From Thermoproteota archaeon (GTDB lineage Archaea > Korarchaeota > Korarchaeia > Korarchaeales > Korarchaeaceae): a stretch of DNA of 64,000 bases. Every line of letters begins with the position of its first letter. Within the stretch, counting starts at the first letter, position 1. Below the pieces are notes generated by a model. That model ran no database searches. It saw nothing but the letters and a program-made list of their open reading frames with translations, and was not told where the DNA came from. The DNA lies in contig JAOZFN010000016.1 of assembly GCA_027492205.1 (NCBI GenBank), forward strand, positions 1 through 64,000, written 5' to 3'. Position numbers and translations under genes: made by a program. Positions 1 through 8,024 of this stretch are shown one piece after another.

Positions 1-471
1 GTCGTCAGGTTCTACGAGTTCCTTAAGAGGAGGGTCGAGAGGGGCGACCCGATAGAGGTCTACCTGTTCAACAACACCGGCAGGATCATCGCCAAGTACA
101 GGTGGACCGAGGTGAGGCTGGGGGACAGGGTGATCGAGGCCCCAGAGCCCATCCTCGTGGAGAAGAACGGGATTCCCAAGGCCGTCGGTGGGGAGAGGCC
201 CACCATCGAGGAGACCGAGCTCTTCATCCTGCAGGCGGCCAGGGGGGCCGTGAGGTACAGGCCCCACCCGGTCTGGGGGGGGAAGGTCCTAATCCCGGAG
301 GAGGTCCCCGGGATAAGCGAGGAGCGCCTGAGGCAGCTGGACCCGACGACCTACCTCGACATGGGCGAGTTCAAGAGGCTCCTGCGGGCCCAGATCGAGG
401 TCAGCAAGTACTACCTCGACCGGAACTGCCCCGGCCTGCCCAGGGAGATCTACGAGGCCATGGACTTTTGA
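1..471 (+). CDS. C-terminal part of a PEP carboxykinase-like protein (5' end outside window)
   Basis: The reading frame is open from base 1 to a TGA at 469-471, giving the last 156 residues of a longer protein. The tail contains IEETELFILQAARGAV, a proline-rich HPVWGGKVLIPEEVPGI stretch and ends PGLPREIYEAMDF. This resembles, from memory, the C terminus of ATP-type phosphoenolpyruvate carboxykinases of archaea and Chloroflexi, which would supply PEP for gluconeogenesis and fit the FBP aldolase/phosphatase and TIM genes downstream. The active-site P-loop region lies outside the window, so the assignment cannot be checked here. The frame choice itself is firm; the family is uncertain. Confidence 0.5.
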   Translation, partial: VVRFYEFLKRRVERGDPIEVYLFNNTGRIIAKYRWTEVRLGDRVIEAPEPILVEKNGIPKAVGGERPTIEETELFILQAARGAVRYRPHPVWGGKVLIPEEVPGISEERLRQLDPTTYLDMGEFKRLLRAQIEVSKYYLDRNCPGLPREIYEAMDF

Positions 472-788
472 TGAGGACTTCAACTCGGCAGCCGAGCACT
501 GGGTAGGGGGCAAGAGCTTAGACCTGAAGAGGAAGACAAATGCCCAGCGAGGGGGCTAAGACCTTAGGGAGGACAGGTTGCCTGAGTTAGCCCTCAGGCC
601 GCTCGAGGGGGCAGCGCGGCTGGAAAATCTCCAGCCGATCAGTTGGAGACCGCCATAGAAGAATGCTGTGGGCTGAGAGGGCGTATAAGGCCTGACCTAG
701 GTGAATTAGATCGACTAGGTGGAGACCGCCGGAGGATCTCCGCCCTCGACCTTTTTACGGTACGAGCTGGCCCCCCCTTGGATGAGTC
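472..788. other. Intergenic region with strong hairpins, possible structured RNA
   Basis: No convincing reading frame. Three perfect hairpins are visible: CCTGAG/CTCAGG (581-598), CGGCTGG/CCAGCCG (617-637) and CGGAG/CTCCG (730-742). The element TGGAGACCGCC occurs twice, at about 644-654 and 720-730. A T-run at 751-755 follows the last hairpin and could be a terminator, but it is also well placed as the TATA element of the next gene. I looked for RNase P and SRP RNA hallmarks and did not find them. It may be an unassigned RNA, or simply a structured 3' region of the upstream gene. Confidence 0.3.
748..758 (+). promoter_or_regulatory. Putative TATA element of the aldolase gene
   Basis: ACCTTTTTAC lies about 33 nt before the ATG at 789, the spacing seen throughout this window for apparently leaderless genes. 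It overlaps the T-run noted after the hairpin at 730-742. Confidence 0.35.
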
Positions 789-1547
789 ATGACAGGCAAG
801 ACCCTACGTATGGCTAGGATCTTCCGCGAAGGTAGGGCGGTCGTCATAGCTGCAGATCACGGAGTGGCGTTCGGCCCGATGAGGGGGATAGAGGACCTGG
901 GGAGGGTCGTCGCGGCCTCGGCCGTCGGAGGAGCTGACGCCGTCATGGTGAATCTCGGGGCCGTCAAGCACGTGAGTGGGAAGGCCGCAGGAAGGCTAGC
1001 TGTAATTGCTAGCCTCCCACTAAGGAAGAAGGTTAACTATGAGACCTTGGTCGAGACGGCAGTCAGGGCCGGTGTGGACGCCGTCAAGCTGATGGTCTTC
1101 ACCAACTGTCCTGAGGAGGACCTGTACGTGGACGCGCTTGTAGATGTGGCCAACGCATGCGAGGAGTGGGGCATGCCTCTGATGGCCGAGATGTACCCGC
1201 GAGAGAAGAACTTGGATCCGGAGGTTGTGGCTAGGGCCGCCAGGATAGCCTTTGAGGTAGGCGCCGACATCGTGAAGACCTTCTATACCGGCAGCCCGGA
1301 GACCTTCAGGGCTGTTGTTGAGTCCTGCCCCCTACCAATACTAATCCTGGGCGGGCCCAAGGTTGAGAGCGATGAACAGATGCTGAATATGGTGATGGAC
1401 GCCCTCGATGCGGGCGCCGCCGGAATAGCCTTTGGGAGAAATGTTTGGCAAAGGGATAGGCCTGAAGTTGTGATTAGAGCCCTTAGTGCGGTAGTTCACG
1501 ATAAATTGGGGGTTAAAGACGCCCTAGAACTCCTAAAGGGTCGCTAG
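789..1547 (+). CDS. Archaeal class I aldolase of the DeoC/FbaB/LacD family
   Basis: A 252-residue TIM-barrel aldolase. The N-terminal AADHGVAFGP matches the DHG phosphate/substrate motif of archaeal class I fructose-bisphosphate aldolase and of 2-amino-3,7-dideoxyheptulosonate (ADH) synthase. Lys163 in IVKTFYTG is the expected Schiff-base lysine, EMYPRE precedes it, and LGGPK is the C-terminal phosphate-binding loop. Length is normal for the family (250-270). Substrate cannot be read from sequence; FBP aldolase, ADH synthase and other sugar-phosphate aldolases share these motifs. The genome also encodes FBP aldolase/phosphatase (22764-23864), so a catabolic aldol cleavage next to the FGGY kinase and dehydrogenase island is plausible but inferred. 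Confidence 0.8.
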   Translation: MTGKTLRMARIFREGRAVVIAADHGVAFGPMRGIEDLGRVVAASAVGGADAVMVNLGAVKHVSGKAAGRLAVIASLPLRKKVNYETLVETAVRAGVDAVKLMVFTNCPEEDLYVDALVDVANACEEWGMPLMAEMYPREKNLDPEVVARAARIAFEVGADIVKTFYTGSPETFRAVVESCPLPILILGGPKVESDEQMLNMVMDALDAGAAGIAFGRNVWQRDRPEVVIRALSAVVHDKLGVKDALELLKGR

Positions 1548-1601
1548 GCACCTTGAGACTCACGGTTAATACTATGCGTGCTAGGGGCCCGAGGGTAGCC
1601 C

Positions 1602-2705
1602 ATGGAACTCGGCGTCGAGGTTGCTGGGCTCAGGCTTCGTAATCCTGTCATAATAGCCTCATGCCCCCTTACAGCCGATCTCCGAACCATCGAGCGAGTG
1701 GCCCAACAAGGTCCTGGCGCGGTGGTAACCAAGACGATAGCCACCCGGCCAGCGAGGCCCCCCAGGCCCAACATGTACAGACTCTCCGGCCTCGGCCTAC
1801 TCAACTGCGAAGACTGGTCGGAGAGATCTCTGAGCTACTGGGTAGAAGAGGGGATACCTGGAGCTAAGAAGATGGGCCTGAAGGTCATTGCAAGCATCGT
1901 CAGCCTCTCCGGATCGGCAGATGAGGTTGGAGAGCTAGCGGAAGCCGTCACGGGGGCCGGCGCAGACGCCATCGAAGTAACGTGTCTCTACGACCCTAGG
2001 GATCTCCCAGATCAGGTGAAGGAAGCGAAGTCTCGATCCGGCCTACCCACCTTCGCGAAGATCTCCATTCCAGTGCTCATGGATGAGTACGTCACGGAGA
2101 TAGCCTCTCGACTAATGCGGGCTGGAGCAGACGCAGTGGTGATAAGTGATACATACGGGCCTGCTCTCCACGTTGATGTCGCAACGGGAGAGCCAGTGTT
2201 AGGAAAGGCAAACGGATCCGGTCGACTCTCGGGCCCGGCAATCAAGCCGTTCACCATGTATTTCACGGCCCTAGTGACTCGAAGGGTGGGGGTTCCCGTC
2301 GTTGCCTGTGGCGGGATTTCGAACGCCAAGGATGTGGTAGAGGCCCTGCTGGTAGGTGCGTGGGCCGTAGAGATATGCACAGCCCCCCTTCTCAGGGGAG
2401 TAGACGTGATAGGGAAGATCATCAGGGAACTCGACTCGTTCTTGGAGTCCAACGGCATTCGTAGCGTGAGCGAGATCAGGGGCGCCGCCCTAGAGAGGAT
2501 AAAGCGGAGGGAGGAGATCGGTCCCCTGAGATATGGCCCTCCCCGTGTGGACGGCGAGAGGTGCACTGGATGCGGGCTCTGCGAGAAAGTATGTCCGAGA
2601 GGAGCCATAACGATAGTCAACGGTAAGGCGGTCGTTGACGTTACTCATTGTGCCGCATGCGGGCTATGCGTCTCGACATGTCCAGTTAGGGCGCTGGGGT
2701 GGTGA
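1602..2705 (+). CDS. PreA-like dihydropyrimidine dehydrogenase subunit (DHOD barrel plus 2[4Fe-4S] ferredoxin domain)
   Basis: The protein has 367 residues. Residues 1 to about 300 form an FMN-binding dihydroorotate dehydrogenase-type barrel (VAGLRLRNPVIIAS at the start, ACGGISNAKDV for the FMN phosphate). The last 60 carry two cluster motifs, CTGCGLCEKVCP and CAACGLCVSTCP. This is the architecture of the PreA half of bacterial dihydropyrimidine dehydrogenase, which interconverts uracil/thymine and their dihydro forms. The usual NAD(P)H-binding partner PreT is absent, so electrons may come directly from ferredoxin, perhaps via the AOR encoded 4 nt downstream. GGTTAATAC at 1563-1571 is a plausible TATA element. 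Other 2Fe-domain DHOD-like reductases remain possible. Confidence 0.75.
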   Translation: MELGVEVAGLRLRNPVIIASCPLTADLRTIERVAQQGPGAVVTKTIATRPARPPRPNMYRLSGLGLLNCEDWSERSLSYWVEEGIPGAKKMGLKVIASIVSLSGSADEVGELAEAVTGAGADAIEVTCLYDPRDLPDQVKEAKSRSGLPTFAKISIPVLMDEYVTEIASRLMRAGADAVVISDTYGPALHVDVATGEPVLGKANGSGRLSGPAIKPFTMYFTALVTRRVGVPVVACGGISNAKDVVEALLVGAWAVEICTAPLLRGVDVIGKIIRELDSFLESNGIRSVSEIRGAALERIKRREEIGPLRYGPPRVDGERCTGCGLCEKVCPRGAITIVNGKAVVDVTHCAACGLCVSTCPVRALGW

Positions 2706-2708
2706 CCT

Positions 2709-4595
2709 ATGTACGGGTACACTGGCAAGATCCTCTGGGTTGACCTCACGAGGGGGAAGGCAGAGGGGAAGGACCTCAATCCTGGCCTGGCCAGGAACTA
2801 CCTTGGCGGAATGGGTCTGTGCATGAGGCTCCTCTACGACCTGACCGACGTAGACACCGATCCGCTAGGACCTGAGAATGTCCTTATATTTGCGGCCGGC
2901 CCGGTCACGGGGACGAGCTGGCCGGGCAGCGGAAGGCTTCAGGTGGCCGCCAAATCTCCCCTCACTGGCCTGGCTGGCTACAGCAACTCCGGAGGGCACT
3001 TTTCCCCGCACATAAAGTACGCCGGCTTCGACGCCATAGTAGTCGTGGGGAGGTCCGAGAAGCCCGTCTACCTCTTTGTAGAGGACGGTAGAGCTGAGAT
3101 TAGGGATGCCTCCGACCTATGGGGGCTCGATACTTGGGAGACCGAGGACGTCCTGAGGGAGAGACATGGGGAAGATGTCAGAGTGGCCGCGATCGGCCAG
3201 GCGGGGGAGAACCTCGTCAAGTTTGCCGCAATTGTCACCGGCAAGGGACGCGTCGCCGCCAGGGCTGGTATCGGGGCCGTGATGGGCTCCAAGAAGCTCA
3301 AAGCCGTGGCGCTGCGTGGAGAGGGCGGAGTCAAGGTTGCCGACCCTCGGGGATTCGAGGAGATGCTCGAGGAGGCCATGAGGAAGATAGATGGAAGCCC
3401 CTTCTCCGAGACCTACAGGGATCTTGGGACCCCCCTGCTGGTGCTGCCCATGAACGTCATAGGGAGGTTCCCGACGAAGAACCACTACATGGGATCCTTC
3501 GAGCGGGCCGAGGAGATAAGCGGTGAGAAGATAGTCTGGGGGTACAGGGTAGCAAAGAGGGCCTGCTTCTCCTGCAGGTTCCACTGCAAGAACATCCTCA
3601 AGCTGGGCGACACGATCGGAGATCACCCCGAGTACGAGACCATATGCTCCTTCGGGTCGAACATCCTGATAGACGACCCCGAGTTCATCATCAGGATGAA
3701 CTGGCTCTCAAACAGGCTCGGGATGGACACGATCTCCCTAGGCGGAACCATCGCCTGGGCCATGGAGTGCTACGAGAGGGGCCTGCTGACGAGGGAGGAC
3801 ACCGGGGGGCTGGAGTTGAAGTGGGGGGACAGGGACCTCGTGGAGAGGCTCGTGCGCATGACAGCGTTCAGGGAGGGGTTCGGCGACGTGCTGGCGGAGG
3901 GCGTCCGCAGAGCGTCTCAGATCATTGGAAGAGGCACCGAGAGGTACGCGATGCACGTCAAGGGGCTGGAGATACCGGCGCAGGACGGGAGGGCCCAGAA
4001 GAGCATGGGCCTCGCCCACGCCACGGCCGCCAGGGGGGCCGATCACCTGACGCACAGCACGTTCTTGGACGAGGTCGGCTTCGAGGAGGCCATCCGGGAG
4101 AGGTACGGAGAGCAGTACCTGCCCGAGATGGCCGACAGGTTCAGCCCGAAGTACAAGGGGATAATGGCGAAGGACTGCGAGGATCTGACCGCCGCCGTTA
4201 GCAGCATGGTCATCTGCGTTACGGCTGGTTGGCTCTTCCCGCCGCTGTTCTACTGGGAGGATCTGGCGAGGCTCTACACTGTAGTCACAGGCATAGAAGT
4301 CTCGGTGTCCGAGATGAAGAGAACAGCGGAGAGAATAGTGAACATCAGGAGGGCCTACCTGATCAAGCATGGGGTGACGAGAGCCAGCGACTCCCTACCT
4401 GAGAGGTTCACCAAGGAGCCAGCCCCCGCCGGAGGGTGTAAGGGACAGATCGTCGAGCTGGATCAGATGCTGGACGAGTACTATGAGGCGAGAGGCTGGA
4501 ATGTGGAGACCGGTCTGATACCACGAGGGAAGCTTATCGAGCTGGGGCTCGAGGACGTAGCCGACGACCTGGCAAGGTTAGGCAGGCTGCCGTAG
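2709..4595 (+). CDS. Aldehyde:ferredoxin oxidoreductase family protein (copy 1)
   Basis: A 628-residue full-length AOR, a tungsten-bis-pterin and [4Fe-4S] enzyme that oxidises aldehydes to acids with ferredoxin. The N domain starts YGYTGKILWVDLTRG and contains GPVTGT, SPLTG and GAVMGSKKLKA pterin-binding motifs. Cluster cysteines are in ACFSCRFHC (near residue 281) with the fourth probably in SMVICVTAG. ERGLLTREDTGG is shared almost word for word with copy 2. It sits 3 nt after the PreA-like gene and 16 nt before a polyferredoxin gene, so the three are very likely cotranscribed. Substrate unknown; a semialdehyde made in pyrimidine breakdown is one possibility. Confidence 0.92.
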   Translation: MYGYTGKILWVDLTRGKAEGKDLNPGLARNYLGGMGLCMRLLYDLTDVDTDPLGPENVLIFAAGPVTGTSWPGSGRLQVAAKSPLTGLAGYSNSGGHFSPHIKYAGFDAIVVVGRSEKPVYLFVEDGRAEIRDASDLWGLDTWETEDVLRERHGEDVRVAAIGQAGENLVKFAAIVTGKGRVAARAGIGAVMGSKKLKAVALRGEGGVKVADPRGFEEMLEEAMRKIDGSPFSETYRDLGTPLLVLPMNVIGRFPTKNHYMGSFERAEEISGEKIVWGYRVAKRACFSCRFHCKNILKLGDTIGDHPEYETICSFGSNILIDDPEFIIRMNWLSNRLGMDTISLGGTIAWAMECYERGLLTREDTGGLELKWGDRDLVERLVRMTAFREGFGDVLAEGVRRASQIIGRGTERYAMHVKGLEIPAQDGRAQKSMGLAHATAARGADHLTHSTFLDEVGFEEAIRERYGEQYLPEMADRFSPKYKGIMAKDCEDLTAAVSSMVICVTAGWLFPPLFYWEDLARLYTVVTGIEVSVSEMKRTAERIVNIRRAYLIKHGVTRASDSLPERFTKEPAPAGGCKGQIVELDQMLDEYYEARGWNVETGLIPRGKLIELGLEDVADDLARLGRLP

Positions 4596-4611
4596 TGGAG
4601 GTTGGTGTGGA

Positions 4612-5067
4612 ATGGTCCTATCAGTTATCCCAGAACCTTCTAGGTGTGTGTTCTGCTTTGAGTGCACGCTGGCCTGCTCATCCAGCCTTGAGGGGGAGTT
4701 TTCGCCAGCGAAGGCAAGGATAAGGGTTCTTGAGTCCAGGGAGGGGCACGGCCTGCCTATCGTGTGCGTGCAGTGCCCGGAGCACCCTTGCGTGGACGCC
4801 TGCCCGACCGGCGCCCTGCAGGTCGAAGTCGGTATAGTCAAAGTAGACGAGGGATCTTGCATTGCCTGCGGCGCCTGCACCTCTGCCTGTCCCATCGGAG
4901 CCGTGAGGGTGATCGGCGGCAGAGCGGTGAAGTGTCAGGTATGCTCTGAAGAACCCCCCTGCGTGAAGATCTGTCCTACGGGGGCGCTAAAGGTAGTGGA
5001 CGCCCCTGACGAGGAGAGGGAGAAGGCTCTGGGACTGCTGGTTGAGCTGACTGGAGGAGGTGGCTAG
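4612..5067 (+). CDS. Four-cluster ferredoxin, probable AOR electron partner
   Basis: A 151-residue polyferredoxin of the HycB/DmsB-like type with four cysteine groups: CVFCFECTLAC, CVQCPEHPCVDACP, CIACGACTSACP and CQVCSEEPPCVKICP. Such proteins commonly accompany AORs and carry electrons to a membrane or soluble acceptor. The ATG at 4612 is preceded by GGAGGTTGGTG, a good ribosome binding site, and the gene follows the AOR by 16 nt. No signal peptide or membrane segment, so cytoplasmic. Confidence 0.88.
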   Translation: MVLSVIPEPSRCVFCFECTLACSSSLEGEFSPAKARIRVLESREGHGLPIVCVQCPEHPCVDACPTGALQVEVGIVKVDEGSCIACGACTSACPIGAVRVIGGRAVKCQVCSEEPPCVKICPTGALKVVDAPDEEREKALGLLVELTGGGG

Positions 5068-5077
5068 GCTGCTCCCA

Positions 5078-5290
5078 GTGACCGAGTGCTCTGTCGAGGA
5101 TCTGTGGAAGTACCTTCAAGAAGACACCGCGCCGACCGTCATTCAGCCATTAAGGTCTACGGAGCCGCGCGGCCCCTTCCCATAGGTATCGACACGATCT
5201 TTGCGTCGGCCGTGGCCAGGGGGGTCGCCTATCCATGGCCCTCTCCAGAGCACGTTGGCCTTGGAGTCGTTTGGATCCCCGATCAGTCAA
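5078..5290 (+). pseudogene. Truncated, frameshifted creatininase-family remnant
   Basis: From GTG 5078 one frame reads a short helix then APTVIQPLRSTEPRGPFP and stops at TAG; the next frame continues IGIDTIFASAVARGVA. Together they reproduce the N-terminal metal-site region of creatininases, matching VPIGSTEQHGPHLPFGTD of the intact homologue at 17517-18308. Restoring one C in the CCC near 5180 joins the two frames. About 70 of roughly 250 residues remain, and the rest of the gene is absent before the M20 gene at 5441, so this is a true remnant and not only a sequencing slip. Confidence 0.7.
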
Positions 5291-5440
5291 CGGGACCAAG
5301 TTGGTCCTCCTCGGATATAGGATATACTTAAGGCGGTCGCAAAATCAGGTGAGGCGCAGGCGAGGGGCTGAGGTGGTGATCGCGGAACTCTGGCAGCTCG
5401 TCAGGGGTGCGTGGACAGGCGTGACTTAAGGTGGTGAGGC

Positions 5441-6631
5441 GTGAGGTCGGGGAGTCCCGAGGTTGATGTAGAGTATGCTCTCAGGCTGACCAAGGAGCTT
5501 GTTAGAATACCCAGTGTAACGGGCGAAGAAGGGGAGATAGCGAAGTTCCTGGCAGAGGAACTCAGCGGCTTGGGGCTCAAAGTCGAGCTAAGGAGGATTC
5601 AAAGCGACAGGTTCAACGTGATTGGCGTGCTGAAGGGAGAGGAGGAAGGCATAGCGCTGGCGTTCCACGGCCACACAGACACGGTCCCACCTTTCGGCAT
5701 GGAGAACCCCTTCTCGGCCAGGGAAGATGAGGAGTACATTTACGGTAGGGGATCCTGCGATCAGAAGGCAGGCCTGGCAGCCTCAATAGCTGCTCTAAAA
5801 GCCATCGTGGACTCTGAAGTTGAGCTCAGAAAGGGGCTTGCCTTCCTGGGAGTCGTTGACGAGGAGAGGGAGCACAGGGGCAGCTACGCTCTGGTGGAGG
5901 ACGGTTTCAAGGCCGACGCGGCGATCTGCACCGAGCCGACCGGGCTGGAGATCGCGGTGGGCTGCAAAGGTACTCTCCCCCTGAAGATCACCACATTTGG
6001 AAAGGCTGCGCACGGCTCCGCCCCCTGGAGAGGGGTCAACGCGGTCTACAAGATGGCCAAGGTGCTCCTAGCGCTAGAGGAGTTGAAGCCCAGAAGTGTG
6101 ACCGTTCCCGGCGTCGGAGAGGTTAGGGGCTCCATCAACGTGGGTCTAATACGGGGAGGAGAGGCCTACAACGTTGTACCAGACTCCTGCTCGATCTGGA
6201 TAGATAGGAGGCTCGTTCCAGGAGAAACCCAGGAAGATGCCCTTAGGGAGATCAGGGAGATCCTAGATGAGCTCGGTAGGTTGGACCCCAACTTCAGAGC
6301 TGAGCTGAGCGTGGACAGGCCGGATTGGGAGTGGGAGCCCATCAAGAAGAGAGGGCTGAAGCCGTGCCTCGTGAATCCAGAAGAGGACGTAGTCAAGTGG
6401 GTCAGAGAGGCTCACGAGAGCGTGGCTGGGGATCGCGGCAAGCTGAAGTTCTCCAGCGGGTACTTTGAGATGGACTTCCTCGTCAACGACCTAGGAATAC
6501 CGACCGCGGCGTATGGTCCGGGAGATCCCGAGCTGGCGCACACGCCCGAAGAGCGCGTCTCAAAGCGTCAGATAGTGATAGCGTCGAGGGTCTACGCTGC
6601 CGTCGCGATGTCTGCGGCACGGACCGCATGA
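5441..6631 (+). CDS. M20-family metallohydrolase (ArgE/DapE/N-carbamoylase type)
   Basis: A 396-residue two-zinc hydrolase of the M20 family. Metal-site motifs are all visible: FHGHTDTVPP, GRGSCDQKAG, VVDEEREHRGS (base and ligand glutamates), CTEPTG and the last histidine in LAHTPEERVS. A lid/dimer domain starts near HGSAPWRGVN. Family members deacylate N-acyl amino acids (ArgE, DapE), and others hydrolyse N-carbamoyl-beta-alanine or N-carbamoyl amino acids. Between PreA-like, hydantoinase-like and deaminase genes the last activity is attractive, but the sequence alone does not decide. GTG start chosen after GGTGGTGAG; GATATACTTAAG about 110 nt upstream may be the promoter. Confidence 0.85.
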   Translation: MRSGSPEVDVEYALRLTKELVRIPSVTGEEGEIAKFLAEELSGLGLKVELRRIQSDRFNVIGVLKGEEEGIALAFHGHTDTVPPFGMENPFSAREDEEYIYGRGSCDQKAGLAASIAALKAIVDSEVELRKGLAFLGVVDEEREHRGSYALVEDGFKADAAICTEPTGLEIAVGCKGTLPLKITTFGKAAHGSAPWRGVNAVYKMAKVLLALEELKPRSVTVPGVGEVRGSINVGLIRGGEAYNVVPDSCSIWIDRRLVPGETQEDALREIREILDELGRLDPNFRAELSVDRPDWEWEPIKKRGLKPCLVNPEEDVVKWVREAHESVAGDRGKLKFSSGYFEMDFLVNDLGIPTAAYGPGDPELAHTPEERVSKRQIVIASRVYAAVAMSAARTA

Positions 6632-6677
6632 GGAAATTGAGCGTCTTTCCTGTAAGCTCGAGCGTGTCTCTTTTTCC

Positions 6678-8024
6678 CTAAAACTCAATCTCTTTGGCTC
6701 TTTCGACGAGGCTCATTGCAGACTCGGTGGCCTTCTCGACGATCAGACGCTCGTCGACCGTGGTGACCCTCCGGTCCTGTACCACCACTCTGCCGTCTAC
6801 CACAACTGTAGAGACGTCGTTTCCGTTAGCATTGTAGACTAGAGCCGAGACGGGATCGTGAACTGGAGCAATGTGCGGCTTCCTCATGTCGACTACGATG
6901 AGATCGGCCTTCTTCCCCACCTCTATCGTCCCTAAGTCTCTCTCCAGGCCAAGCAACCTGGCGCCGGAAACTGTGGCCATCTCAAGGACCTGCCAGGCGG
7001 TGATCGCCGTTGGGTCGACGTTGCTCACCTTGTGCAGGCAGGCCGCGAACTTGAGGGATGCTATCGTGTCTTGGTTGTTGTTGCTGGCCGGACCATCGGT
7101 ACCCAGCGCCACGTTGACGCCGGATCTCAGCATCTGCGGAATTGGAGCCACTCCCGAGCCTAGGTACATGTTGCTAACGGGGTTGTGGACCACGTGAGTC
7201 CCAGACTCTGCCAGCATCTGGATCTCCCTCTTCGTGACCCAGACCCCGTGCACCACGTGAGTTCGGGGTCCGAGGAGCCTTATGTGGTCAAGGTACTCCA
7301 CGTGCCTCATGCCGACTTCCTTCACGAGGGCCTCGACCTCGGCCTTGGTCTCCGCCGTGTGTATGTGGAGCGGGACTCCGTACCTGTCCGAGAGCTCCTT
7401 AGCCCGGGCCATCGACTCCGCTGAGCAGAACCAGGGCGTCATCGGCGCCACGCCGACCATGAGCCTGCCCTCCTCCCTGCCGTGCCACTCCCTGATGAGC
7501 CTCTCTGACTCCCTGACCACGGTATCGATGTCTTCACGGAAGGGCTCCGGCACCACCCTGTCGTAGTACCCTCTGACGACGCAGCCCCGCACTCCACTCT
7601 GCCTGAGGGCCTCTAGAACCCTGTCGGTGTTGCGCGGGGACGTGTGGATGTAGTGGTTGTCTATCACGGTCGTCGCTCCGCTCTTGAGGTTCTCTATGGC
7701 CCCCAACAGGGCCGCCCAGTACACATCCTCCTCAGTGAGGGCAAGCGAAAGGGGCCATATCACCGACTTGAGCCAGTCTAGCAGCGGGAGGTCGACTCCG
7801 AGACCCCTCATGAGCACTTGGAACATGTGAGTGTGGGCATTCACCAGGCCTGGAAACACGGACATGCCCCGAGCGTCTATCTCTATCTCTCCCCTCTCCC
7901 TCAGCTCGTCGGCCCTCCCAACGTAGGCTATCCTGTCTCCCTCGATCCCGACGGCTCCCTGCTTCAGGATGGGTCTATCTTTGGCTAAGGTCACAACGTA
8001 GTCCGCCCTAATCACCAGGTCCAA
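6678..8024 (-). CDS. Amidohydrolase, MTA/SAH-deaminase or TRZ/ATZ type
   Basis: A metal-dependent deaminase/chlorohydrolase-like TIM barrel of about 448 residues. Ligands are in LVNAHTHMFQ, LHIHTAETK, VVHGVWV and ALGTDGPASNNNQD. The small beta domain at both ends (IEGDRIAYVG, KADLIVVD) is typical of subtype III amidohydrolases such as 5'-methylthioadenosine/S-adenosylhomocysteine deaminase. The longest frame opens at 8051, but the TTG at 8024 has GGGAGGGGGA just upstream and begins exactly at the beta domain, so I prefer it. It overlaps the end of the hydantoinase gene by 17 nt, implying translational coupling. Confidence 0.85.
   Translation of the reverse strand: MDLVIRADYVVTLAKDRPILKQGAVGIEGDRIAYVGRADELRERGEIEIDARGMSVFPGLVNAHTHMFQVLMRGLGVDLPLLDWLKSVIWPLSLALTEEDVYWAALLGAIENLKSGATTVIDNHYIHTSPRNTDRVLEALRQSGVRGCVVRGYYDRVVPEPFREDIDTVVRESERLIREWHGREEGRLMVGVAPMTPWFCSAESMARAKELSDRYGVPLHIHTAETKAEVEALVKEVGMRHVEYLDHIRLLGPRTHVVHGVWVTKREIQMLAESGTHVVHNPVSNMYLGSGVAPIPQMLRSGVNVALGTDGPASNNNQDTIASLKFAACLHKVSNVDPTAITAWQVLEMATVSGARLLGLERDLGTIEVGKKADLIVVDMRKPHIAPVHDPVSALVYNANGNDVSTVVVDGRVVVQDRRVTTVDERLIVEKATESAMSLVERAKEIEF

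Noticed and set aside
472-788. RNase P or SRP RNA gene
   Set aside because: The conserved GAGGAAAGUC/ACAGAA pair of RNase P and the GGAAGGGAGCA-type SRP motif are absent.
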